Positions 35,663-45,323 of a stretch of DNA of 64,000 nt are shown here, piece after piece. The notes beneath the pieces were generated by a model, which saw only the letters and a list, made by a program, of their open reading frames with translations, was not told where the DNA came from and did not search any database. Every line of letters begins with the position of its first letter. The first letter of the stretch is position 1. A program made the position numbers and the translations under genes. This DNA comes from Magnolia sinica (lineage: Eukaryota > Streptophyta > Magnoliopsida > Magnoliales > Magnoliaceae), in NCBI RefSeq assembly GCF_029962835.1, contig NC_080583.1:496001-560000 (forward strand), in the 5' to 3' direction.

Positions 35663-36238
35663 GGACGCGGATTAGCTACTGACAGGTTGAGTACCGACAC
35701 TTGCTCCTGAAGTGACGTCACCAACTTCTGTGGGCCCCACCATAATGTATGTTTTGTATCCATACTGTCCATCCATGTGGAGAGATAATATTAGGGCATA
35801 ATCCAAAGAATGAGTTCGATCCAAAGCTCGAGTGGACCCCACCATAGAAAACAGTGGGAGAGTGACGCCCACCATTGAAACCTCCCGACGCTCCACCGTG
35901 ATGTTTATTTGAGATCCAACCTGTTCATGCGTTAAAGCAGACATGAAAGAAGCGAAAATATAAATATCAGCTTGATCGAAAACTTTTGCAGCCCTTAGAA
36001 CTTTTTAATGGTAGGCATCACTCTCCCCACTGTTTTCTGTGGTGGGGTCCATTCAAGCTTTGGATCTGACACATTCTTTGAATTATGCCCTAATATGATC
36101 TCTCCCAGTGGATGGACAGTGTGGATACAATACATACATCATGATGGGCCCATAAAAGTTAATAATGTCATAGAAGTTAATAACATCATTTCAGTAGAAG
36201 TCTAGCTACTCAACCTGTCAGTATATAATCCACGTCCG
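35663..36238. repeat. Foldback MITE, well-preserved full-length copy
   Basis: The outer ends 'ggacgcggattagctactga' and the inverse 'atataatccacgtcc', plus 'gacaggttgagta' and 'tactcaacctgtc', define long terminal inverted repeats. Inside are 'gtgggccccaccataatgta', 'gagtggaccccaccatagaa' and their inverses 'ctgtggtggggtccattca' and 'catcatgatgggccca'. This is the best copy in the window for defining the family. Confidence 0.85.
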
Positions 36239-36477
36239 AAGTATTTTAACGTTCCTCTTCCTCCCTCATGAAAGAAAATGCGTTTATATACGGGCATGTT
36301 TGATTTCCAAGAGCTTGGTAAATACTCAGGAAATGGATAATTATTATCATTTCCTCCGTTTGAAAATTCAGGAAAACTTCTGCATTGGAAATGGTTTAAA
36401 TAGTTATTTAAAATTTTTGAACCTAAAAGTAATGTATATGGTATATCAATTCCATTCATATGTTTTACCACAATATT

Positions 36478-36715
36478 TTGAGGCATGAGCCAAAAAATGA
36501 AGATGATCCAACACTCAGATGGCCCACACCAAAAGAAACAGTGGCCTCATAAAGTTTTTAACAATAAGTATTCAATTTCTGTTTTCGTATGGTGTGGTCC
36601 ATTTGAGATTTGGATATACCTTATTTTTTTGCTTATAATATAAATTCAAAAGACATAATGGATGAACGGTATTGATAAGCAAAATGCATCACAGTGGGAC
36701 CCATATATATTTTGC
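36478..36715. repeat. Foldback MITE, inner part
   Basis: Left 'gaggcatgagccaaaaaatg' and 'cagatggcccacaccaaaag'; right 'gtatggtgtggtccatttga' and 'catcacagtgggaccca'. The left terminus is replaced by unrelated sequence (36290-36477), and the spacer is short. Confidence 0.65.
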
Positions 36716-36794
36716 AATGTTTTCAATTATGACGTCAAAAAGTAAGTAGTCAAATCAGGGGCCTTGTAAATGCATAGAAAATTTCCTTTGATTT

Positions 36795-37170
36795 TCGAAA
36801 GTGGATTAGGTACTGGCTCACGAATTGCGTACTGCCGCATCTCTAGCCACGAGCTGGCAGTTCTATGGGCGGCCCACTGTGATGTATCTGTTTTTCTAAG
36901 CCTTTCATCACTTTTCTTATATTATTTTAATGCATGATAAAAAAAAATGAGACAGATTCAACGCTCAAATGGACCACACTAGAGATGACTTTTGCATTTA
37001 ATGCAACCGGCGTTTAATGCTTCGTGCATTTAACTCAACCAAGCTTATTATTTGGAGTGGTCCACTTGAGAATTGGATGTACCTCATGTTTTTGTCTAAA
37101 TCTTAAAATGACACGAGAAAAGAGATGGAAGGCTTGGATAAGCAGATACATCACGGTGGGCCCGCTCACG
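36795..37170. repeat. Foldback MITE copy with 'GTGGATTAGGTACTG' end
   Basis: Left end 'agtggattaggtactggctc', then 'ggcggcccactgtgatgtat' and 'caaatggaccacactagag'. Right arm 'tggagtggtccacttgagaa' and 'acatcacggtgggcccgctc'. The centre has a TTTAATGC/GCATTTAA-rich stretch instead of the normal spacer. Confidence 0.7.
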
Positions 37171-37179
37171 GATCTGCCA

Positions 37180-37605
37180 CATACTAAGTAAACTCTTTGG
37201 GCACGTAATAATATGTATGTTATCTCCTCCATCCATCCATCCAGTTGACCAGACATTTTAATAAAATAAGATAAAAAATGAAGCATATACAAATCTCAAG
37301 TGAACCACACCACTGGAAAAATTGTGAATTGAATTTATTGCGTTGATAAATTCTTGGGAGCACAGATGTTTTGGATTAGCTTGATATTTATATTTTCCTT
37401 TAATCCATGTCTGTGTGATCTTTTGAACAGGTTGGATGACAAATAAACATCACTGTGAGCCCTAAAAAGGTTTCAACGGTGGAAATCATTATTCCCACTG
37501 TTTCCTGTGGTATGGTCCACTTGAGTTTTGGATATACTTTAATTTTGGGCTTAACCCCTCCAACCAGCTGTAAAAATGGATGGACGGCATGGATTAGGGT
37601 CATGA
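37180..37605. repeat. Foldback MITE copy
   Basis: Left end 'actaagtaaactctttgggc' then 'caagtgaaccacaccactgg'. Spacer 'ggttggatgacaaataaa'. Right arm 'gtatggtccacttgagtttt' and 'atggatggacggcatgga'. The right terminal core is lost. Confidence 0.7.
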
Positions 37606-37891
37606 TTTTCTAGTAATTCCAGTTTGTTCTGTTTGAAATTTGAATTTCAAGTGGATGAATGATTTAACCACTGAAACGTCATGGCTAATCAGCCACATCT
37701 GTCCTTCAACTTGCATAGGAGACTTTGTTGTATTCTTCTGTTGGTGGACAAACCGAGAATGCATACATAGGAAACGGCATTAGAAAAATACCGAGATGTG
37801 TCCGGCGCAACCAATGAAATACGACCGCATCACTTCAGTAGCTATGTCGCTATTGAAGCGTTCAGTAGCTAATCCACGCCCCCATCAGATG

Positions 37892-38227
37892 CGTCACCTC
37901 AAAACCTCAGTACAATAAAAAAACAACTCAGGTGGGCCATGATACATAGAATATGTTGAGAGGTAATGTCCACCATTGATTAGTATGGTTGCCTATTGTG
38001 GCTGTTCAGACCCTTCACCCAGCACAGATGAAAGGTCAGGGCAAAAGGCACGCTGTTTTACAACTCAAGTCTGCCCTGTGATTCAAGGGTGATGATTTCC
38101 TGTGCAGTGGTCTTCAATTTTGGATTGACAGAAAGTAGATACATCTTATTGATGGGTTGGATGGTGTGAATATAAATATGAGCCCCACATCTGGTCAATA
38201 CCACTAGATTGTGCCCCTCACCCAACT
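37892..38227. other. Repeat-like intergenic sequence
   Basis: It contains short words seen in other plant MITEs ('caggtgggccatgatacat', 'gggttggatggtgtgaata'), but no paired ends and no coding pattern. Confidence 0.35.
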
Positions 38228-38690
38228 AGTTATCCAAGGCCCACATTTGATGTTGGTCATCCATCTAATGGGGCCCACTATCAATAGCGATGTTATTGCC
38301 TATCATTGTGAGACCCATCTTCAATATCCATTGTCCATCATGTAGGCCCTGCGTCTAATGTGGACTGTCCATCATGCATAGCCCACCTTGGATATGGGCC
38401 ACTCATCATCAGGCTTGACCTTTGATTTGGACCGTCCATCATGTGGGGCTTACTTTTAACATGGATTATTCATCATATAGGCTTTCACCTTTGAAGTGGG
38501 CTGTCCATCATGTCAGCCTGCTTTGGATGTGGGCTTTTTGTTTATAATTAAAGGCTAAGCATTGGTGCGGAGCATCCATATGTGGGCCCACATTAATATG
38601 GGATCATCCATCATGTGGGGCCCATTTTTTATGTGGACCATCCACCATATGAGCCTCACCTTCAATGTCCATAGTCCACCATTTAGGTAT
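38228..38690. repeat. Degenerate ~35-bp minisatellite built on 'TCCATCATGTGGGGCCCAC'
   Basis: About a dozen imperfect units repeat the pattern 'tgtccatcatgtgg' + 'ggccc' + 'accttTGATgtggac', spaced about 33-38 bp. One interruption lies near 38530-38570. Each unit carries part of the foldback core, so the array may have arisen from a MITE arm. Confidence 0.65.
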
Positions 38691-39848
38691 GGACTCTAAG
38701 AGAGTTTCCGTTGGCATGGACTATGGAAGAGAAGTAGAAAAGTTGCAAGTTAAAAAGCTTTTTAAAATTTTTTTATTAAGATAACTAGCTTTTACATATA
38801 AGTTATTTTTACAAGGGTACCTATGAAACTAACTTAAATGAAAAAAGTGATTTTGTTTCTGCACATAAGTATGTTCAATAATCAGTAAAATTATCAGTCA
38901 AAATTAATGCATGAGCATTTTCACACCGGACTCAACTGAGGTAGCCTGTGGGATGCGGAGACACGTTCGAGGTGAGCGGCCCATGTTAGACGAGGGCTCG
39001 TGTGAGGTAGGCCCCACCCATGTGAGGTAAGTAGCTCGTGTGAGGCGGTACCCATATGATGTGGGGCCCACGAGGAGGGTTCGGCAAAGATCCTAACCCA
39101 TGTGATATAGGGCCTGAGGTATGAGATAAATGGATTAATTCGTCATGCTCTATACGTTTAGGCTTTTAGAGCAAGTGGTTAATTGACCTATATCAAAGTG
39201 GCATCAGTGTAGTTAATTGTCCTAACATTAAAAGGCCCAAGCCTCAGGCCCAATAGAATCCTAAGACAACAAGCTTGAACCCATGGCAATTGATTTGGTT
39301 GGACAAGCCCAACTCATCTCAATCAAAAAATGATCAAATCCTCTTCTTCTTCTTTTCAATACACACCAACACTCACACACATTTAAACCCATAACATTAG
39401 CGTTGAAATGCATTTTATCTACCACTAAGCCTTGAATAAAGGCCCCCATAAAAGATTAAGAAATTATTTTTTGCACCAATGTTTCAAATCCATCTTTTCA
39501 ATCAAGTGGATTGCAGAAACAAAAAGAAGTAGATATTGATAAAAATGAAACAAATGATCCACATGCAAGATACATGTGTTGCCTAACCGAGGATTGGAAC
39601 ATCCAATCTGTATGATAGAACACAGTTAGGTGTGAGCCTGGACCCCTTTGAGCCCAAGCCTAGCTTGAAAATTGAGCATGCCCTGTATTCTAGGCAGGGT
39701 CAACCAGCGATTGCCTACAAAGTAAAGCTAGGTTGTCCTTGTGAAGAACCAAAATTGCCTATGGCCCCACCAAGTTCCTGTTGATGGAAGTTAGTTAGGG
39801 CATCCATTTTGCAAGCTTACGTTAGGGCAAAACGTCAGAAATAAGAAA
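38691..39848. other. Intergenic sequence with a short 'GTGTGAGGTAGGCCC' repeat
   Basis: Around 38940-39120 imperfect copies of 'tgtgaggtaggccccaccca' recur four or five times. The rest shows no recognisable repeat or coding pattern. Confidence 0.4.
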
Positions 39849-40140
39849 GATCCAAAAATCAAGTAGACCACATGACAGTAAGTTGGTGGGATGAATTGAA
39901 ATGCCACAACAATGAAAATGGAATTGTTTATTCAAAAATCAAGATATCTATATGCCTATGGAATCATTCATGTGGTTATTATAACTTAGATGAGCTGAAA
40001 ACAGAAATGATAACCTGGTCTAAAACTTTTGTCGCCCATGAGGGTTTTAATGGTAAGCATTTAATTTTTGCTATTGTGGGTGATTCAATTGAGTTTTAGA
40101 TCTGATTTTATTTTTTGGTTCATGTGAACTTTTTGTGATT
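39849..40140. repeat. Foldback MITE, highly diverged copy
   Basis: Retains 'tccaaaaatcaagtagacc', 'tggtctaaaacttttgtcgc' and 'attgagttttagatctgatt', in the family order. Both outer ends are unrecognisable. Confidence 0.45.
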
Positions 40141-40516
40141 TTTGCCCAATAGAACTTACAATGGGGATGATTAATTGGTGTTTGGTGTGAATCGTGTGTA
40201 AATGAATTACATGAATTCCATGTGCACCCTGATGTGGCCGAATAAAAACATGCCATGTCAGCATGTTAGAGGTGGGTCCTTACTCATGCCACCACCTTGC
40301 TGGTAGACTCACCGGAGTTTGAACAGGAGATCATTGTGGTGAGATTCTATTTTCAAAAAAATAAATAAATAAATGAGTAGAGGCTTCAAATAACTTTATT
40401 GAGTCTTCGATGTGAAATGACAATTTTATGCTTTTCAGTGGGACATTCATCTTGGACTTATGCATTTGATGTGTTTTTTATTAGTGTTGTATTAATAAAA
40501 AATTATCAAAAATGGG

Positions 40517-40841
40517 ACTGCAATGTAAATAAAAAATTCACTTTTATAAAAATGCCATTTCATCTATTTTTTTATTATGGTCTCATGTTCACATACGACT
40601 GCAATGTAAATAAAAAATTCACTTTTATAAAAATGCCATTTCATCTATTTTTTTTATTATGGTCTCATGTTCACATACGACTGCAATGTAAATAAAAAAT
40701 TCACTTTTATAAAAATGCCATTTCATCTATTTTTTTATTATGGTCTCATGTTCACATACGACTGCAATGTAAATAAAAAATTCACTTTTATAAAAATGCC
40801 ATTTCATCTATTTTTTTATTATGGTCTCATGTTCACATACG
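40517..40841 (+). repeat. Tandem array, four units of 81-82 bp
   Basis: Units begin at 40517, 40598, 40680 and 40761 with 'actgcaatgtaaataaa' and end 'tcatgttcacatacg'. They look identical except for one extra T in a poly-T run of the second unit. The period is a multiple of three, so an open frame with a 27-residue repeat appears, but nothing suggests that it is a real protein. The near-identity implies recent expansion. Confidence 0.95.
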
Positions 40842-40851
40842 AATACTTTAA

Positions 40852-41085
40852 GATCATCAGTGACCTCACCATGATATATTTGTTATATCCACACCACTCA
40901 TCCATTATGAACACTTTAGTATCATCGAACCGCTTTTAGAGCATCTATGGACCTCACCATGATATATTTGTTATATCCACACTAGTCATCCATTATGAAC
41001 ACTTTAATATCATCGAACCACTTTAAGAGCACCAATGGACCTCACCATGATATATTTGTTATATCCACACCACTCATCCATTATG
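40852..41085 (+). repeat. Tandem repeat of a MITE left end, about 90-bp period
   Basis: The sequence 'gacctcaccatgatatattt' + 'gttatatccacac' + 'tcatccattatgaacactt' occurs at about 40861, 40950 and 41037. The third unit runs on into a complete foldback copy, so the array was made by repeated duplication of the element's left end. Confidence 0.85.
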
Positions 41086-41475
41086 AGCCTAAAAATGAGA
41101 TAGATCCAAAGCTCAAGTGTACCCCATCACAAAATGCAATGGGAAACTGATGCCCAGTTGGAACCTTAATAAGGCCAGTGTGATGTTTATTTGTCATCTA
41201 ACTTGCTAATAATGTCACACAGACAATATCAGCTTGATCCAAAACTTCCGTGGCCCTAAGAAGTTTTCAATGTTAGGCGTTGCATCCCCACTGATTGTGG
41301 TGTGGTCGACTTGAGCTCTGGATCTGTTTCATTCTTTGGCTCATGCCCTCAAATGACCTCGTCAAACAGATGGACGGTTGGGATATAACACATACATCAT
41401 TGTGGGGCCACAGAACTTGGTGACGTCAACACACTACCAAAGTCTGTGGTGTGTGGCACACCACGCAATCCGTTT
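41031..41475. repeat. Foldback MITE copy just upstream of the dUTPase gene
   Basis: Left arm 'gacctcaccatgatatattt'; spacer 'gtgatgtttatttgtcatct' and 'tatcagcttgatccaaaac'; right arm 'attgtggtgtggtcgacttg', 'cagatggacggttgggat' and 'catacatcattgtggggcca'; then 'cgcaatccgtttcc' as the outer end. It lies about 350 bp upstream of the dUTPase start codon. Confidence 0.8.
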
Positions 41476-41736
41476 CCTTCCTCTACCACACCTGCTTAAG
41501 GCCAAAATCGTATCCATGGCAAGGTCCAGGTCATTTACGAGCATGCCAGTATCCAAGCCCGATTAGAATAATCGGATTCGGGTCCAACCAGGTTCGGATA
41601 ATTACACCGGAATCAGGGCTCAAATCTTAAATCAGATCAGGTGGGGCCCACCAGGCGAACTTAAAGAGTCCGGATCGGCACGCCATGCACGTGTGGCTGG
41701 TTCAATTGCCGTTTTCAATCCAGACGGCCTAAAAAA

Positions 41737-41745
41737 GGCGGGAAA
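41737..41745. promoter_or_regulatory. E2F-binding site in the dUTPase promoter
   Basis: 'ggcgggaaa' (TTTCCCGCC on the other strand) is a perfect match to the plant E2F consensus TTTSSCGC. It lies about 75 bp before the start codon. E2F drives G1/S genes of nucleotide metabolism and replication, so the site fits S-phase expression of dUTPase. I saw no clear TATA box. Confidence 0.7.
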
Positions 41746-41819
41746 TATCTAGTGCCAACGTCCCCTCCCTCCATCTAAAAACGCCCCAAAAAAAAAAAAA
41801 AACTACCCTCTTTTTCTCA

Positions 41820-42819
41820 ATGGGGAAAGGACTCCAAACCAGCCCTGAAATCAAAGATCCGCCGTTAGATCTTCAGGAACTCGGTCATAACGGCGTTTCT
41901 GAAGAGACCCAAAACGTCTCATCTCTCCTCAGAGTGAAAAAGCTCTCTGAAAACGCCGTTTTGCCTTCGAGAGCTTCTCCTCTATCTGCAGGATACGATC
42001 TCTCCAGGTAAAATCAAATTATGTTAACCCTTTTTCCATTTCTGCCCTTCTTCAATTTCCCTTATTACTCTTTACATCCCTTCCCCTGTTTTTTCTTTTT
42101 TTGTATTTGTATTTGTAGTGCAACGGCTACCCAAGTTCCTGCTCGAGGGAAAGCTGTGATTCCTACGGATTTGAGTATTGGCATACCCCAAGGAACATAC
42201 GCTCGTATTGGTAATTATACCTTTCTGGGCGTGTTTCAATCCAAACCATCCAAATCGTGGGACCTTGTAGATGGTCCACAGCTCGAGAAATCACACTGGT
42301 TTTGGATGACAGTCGATGTCCTATTGGTGGCCATCGAATGGAAGGTTGCAATGAAATTTGATTGGAAAAATCAGATGTTTTAGATTGTAAGATCAGCCTA
42401 TTTGTATATGATCTACCTTATCCAAATTGGGTTTAACGATCTGGACGGTCTGGATTGACATGTTCCTCCAAATGGGCTCTTTTTTTTTCTTGAATTCCTG
42501 ACAAGGTTTGTTCTGTTTTGTTTGAAAATTTATTGCGTTTTCTTTAATTTCTTGAAATGGTAATTCATTCATAGCGCCCCGATCGGGCTTGACTTGGAAG
42601 CATTCGATCGACGTGGGCGCCGGAGTGATCGACGCTGACTACCGAGGCCCGGTCGGTGTTATTTTGTTCAATCATTCGGATGTTGATTTCAATGTGAAGC
42701 CCGGTGATCGAATCGCGCAGCTGATCATTGGAAAGATAATGACACCCGAAGTTGTCGAAGTTGAGGATTTGGATTCTACCATCAGAGGCATTGGAGGGTT
42801 CGGATCTACAGGGTTTTGA
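41820..42819 (+). CDS. DUT: Deoxyuridine 5'-triphosphate nucleotidohydrolase (dUTPase), three exons
   Basis: The enzyme hydrolyses dUTP to dUMP and pyrophosphate, keeping uracil out of DNA and feeding dTMP synthesis. Exons 41820-42007, 42119-42210 and 42575-42819 have GT/AG borders and give 174 residues, the usual size for a plant trimeric dUTPase. All five family motifs are present: I 'SAGYDL' at the end of exon 1, II 'PRSGL' at the start of exon 3, III '[13 protein letters not shown]' with the catalytic Asp, IV 'GDRIAQLII', V '[10 protein letters not shown]' at the C-terminus (Ile where Ser is commoner). The N-terminal ~25 residues are variable, as in other plants. '[16 protein letters not shown]' and '[15 protein letters not shown]' read smoothly across the first junction. 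The chosen ATG is the first in frame, after a C/T-rich leader. The gene is convergent with the coatomer gene 2.5 kb away. Confidence 0.96.
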
Positions 42820-44152
42820 AGAGCAGCGTTCCTTCTTTTGGTTGAATATGAATGTTTTTTGTGGTAGACTTTCACCGAACAGTTGGTGAGCAGCTTGAAT
42901 ATTATTTTTTATATATAATTAAATAATTAAATTTAAATTTAAAATTAAAGCTGTAATTAAAACAATCTAATTTAATCTATTATCATATATATATATATAT
43001 ATATATATATAGGTGAAACTAACCACTGGCAATTAGATAGAATATATATGGATGGGAAAACCAGGTTTGAATAGAGCATACCACCTAATATTTGCTGTTA
43101 TTTGGATCGCTGAAGCTAACATTTTGACTGGGTCATGTTGCTCAATGGGTGTCAAGTGTTTTGATTTTTGAGGATGTTTTGGTTAATATAAAATCCTCAA
43201 TTTCAATAGAGGTTTGGTCATGTGAGTTTTGTTCCTCACACCGCTACGGATATCAGCAACGGGGCAAAAGCTTTGTCCTCGCCATGTAAAATCAATATAT
43301 GTAGTGGGACGTCTGGTAGCTTGCATTTGATATGCATTCACAACTACATAGAATATATAGAATATATGTGAATTGGAATCACTAGTATTTGTCAGTCTGT
43401 AATTGAAATTCTTGAGAATCTGGCAATTCAATGACTAGAGTCATCAAATTGTGTTTGATAGCTTGTATTGGAAATAAAGAGAGTGGGAGAGATGTCTTGA
43501 CTTGTGAATCAGTTGTAATCAGAATCAATGTGAAATGGAATTACCTGATTTTGTTGTGACTTCAAATAAGTGCCTTTTGGTGTAACAATCCCCTACAAAT
43601 CGATTACCAGTCCACACCGATTCACACTCCTAAACAATCTCTAAATGCATCTAAGTTCACGTAAATGCATTTAAGTACAGTAAGCATGACTAAGTCTATA
43701 CGTGTGCAACATGATGCGTGTGCTTAGACTATAGTTAGACGCACTTAGAAAGCATTGTATGAGATTCGGGCTCTAAAATTTTTGCCAGTGGTTCACTTGT
43801 AACAATTTTATTTATGGCCCACCTGATGAGTGGACCAGCTTGATTTCCGGGTTAGCTAATCTGCACAGAATGGCATGAAGAGGTACATATAGGCTTTGAA
43901 AACTTCTCCATGGCAAAGCCATTAATAGCTTCTTACAAGGAAGTGAACTTCATTGCTTCTTCAATGACTGCCAAATGTCTCAGTAATTATTTCTTATGTC
44001 TGAGGCGTTCACATTATTGTCTTGAATGCCATTGACTGAGAGTGGGTGGATAAAAAAGTAAAAACCATAGCCAATGATCCGACCGCAAGAAAAGGTCCGG
44101 CAACTTGTGGCCCTGGATTGTTCAATGCAGGAGATATCAGACCCCCAATATG
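42820..44152. other. Intergenic region downstream of dUTPase
   Basis: It begins with the 3' untranslated region (no perfect AATAAA seen) and AT-rich sequence. A (TA)n tract lies at 42985-43011. The word 'aatgcatctaag' and variants recur near 43640-43680. No coding pattern. Confidence 0.45.
42985..43011. repeat. (TA)n microsatellite
   Basis: A pure TA tract of about 13 units. Confidence 0.9.
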
Positions 44153-44350
44153 AACGCGGATTGTATACTGAGTAAACTCAGTGGGGGCCGCATTGATTTA
44201 TTTGTCTTATCTATTATGTCCATCCATTTTAACAACTACTTTTAGAACATGAGCCCAAAATTGAACCATATCCAAAGCTCAAGTGGACCACACCATAAGA
44301 AACAGTGGGAATTGAACGCCTACCGTTGAAAGCTTCTTGGGGGCCCGAGG
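44153..44350. repeat. Foldback MITE, left half only
   Basis: 'actgagtaaactcagtggg', 'gtccatccattttaacaact', 'tccaaagctcaagtggacc', 'acaccataagaaacagtggg' and 'gaacgcctaccgttgaaag' follow the family order up to the middle; then the copy stops. Confidence 0.7.
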
Positions 44351-45139
44351 ATGGATGTTCCAGATCACGAGTTAGCATGACAGATACATTAGGATTTCCC
44401 CAATAAATAACTTTCAGCATCTGAGCGTACTACATTGTACTGTTTAATGTGTTTTTTACTCAACAAGTTCTGGCAATTCATACCCATACATATGGCAGAC
44501 GTATAAGAACTGGGCTATTCATCTGGAGAGCTAAATCGTTTTTGAATGTGGTGAAAAGAGGAAAAACACTAAAAAAGAAAACAAAATTGTAATGATTATC
44601 ATATAATGACTGCATTTCCTTCATCATTATGTAATTCAGCTGCCCTAAATAAATCTTGTCCATTCAAGGAAATCCATTGCCGAAGAGCCGAATCAGAGAG
44701 ATTTCCAAGCGAACGTCTTGTGAATCAGTTTGACCGTTGGAATGGTTGGATTCACTAAGCATTCAAAGAGGATTTATTTTTCTCTTGCATGCTTAACACC
44801 TATTCCTACAGAGCAAGAAATGGACCAAGCGACAACATTAACCACCTATGTCAACGATGAACCTCCAATGTCCAGGTGTGGTCACACCGTCTCTAACACA
44901 TCCGTCTTCTGCCTCTTTCCTCTCTTGCAATGTTCCCGATGGCAGTCGTCCCTGAAGATGACTGCTTCCATGTATATTGCCCTCTAGGTTATTGCGTGAG
45001 GGGAAGGCAATGGGAATGACAGCAAATCGGTAGAGGAATGGTCACTTTGCTTGTTGCAACCTCGGATGGAGAGAGAGAGAGAGAGTAGCATGAACAGAAA
45101 CAAAATCCAAAGATACAAAACAAAATAAATTGTTAGATT
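44351..45139. other. Intergenic sequence between two convergent genes
   Basis: No coding pattern. A short (GA)n tract lies near 45069-45086. Part of this is probably past the 3' end of the coatomer transcript. Confidence 0.4.
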
Positions 45140-45145
45140 TTTATT
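45140..45145 (-). other. Candidate poly(A) signal of the coatomer gene
   Basis: 'tttatt' on the + strand reads AATAAA on the - strand, about 180 bases past the coatomer stop codon. Plant signals are loose, so this is only a candidate. Confidence 0.35.
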
Positions 45146-45323
45146 TATCACATCCTCTGAACCAACCAATTCACTACCTGTAAATGGATTTGTCTCTCAT
45201 TTTGACACAAGCAAACCTTTCAAGCTAATAATCAATTAAGACGGAATAAACTCCTTCGCCTCATCTCTGACCTCACTCAGAAAAAAACAAAAAGAAGTGC
45301 CAGAAGTTCTAAAGGGACGCCCA

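Larger units (their letters stand above)
35596..37881. mobile_element. Composite element with ~55-bp inverted ends and 10-bp flanking repeats
   Basis: The left end ('gcagattaactactgaac', 'cttcagtagcgactttgc', 'tgctgaagtg') and the right end ('cacttcagtagctatgtcgc', 'gttcagtagctaatcc') are inverted copies over roughly 55 bp. The 10-bp sequence 'ccatcagatg' lies directly outside both ends (35586-35595 and 37882-37891). A 9-10-bp target duplication with long inverted ends points to a Mutator-like non-autonomous element. Inside lie four foldback MITE copies. One of them (35663-36238) has ends related to the outer ones. No transposase was seen. Confidence 0.6.

Noticed and set aside
38228-38690. 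CRISPR-like spacing of ~35-bp repeats
   Set aside because: The units are degenerate and contiguous, without unique spacers. This is a eukaryotic minisatellite.
40399-40939. Open frames of 98 and 90 codons with a 27-residue repeat
   Set aside because: They are produced by the 81-bp tandem array, whose period is a multiple of three. There is no conserved domain or plausible gene context.
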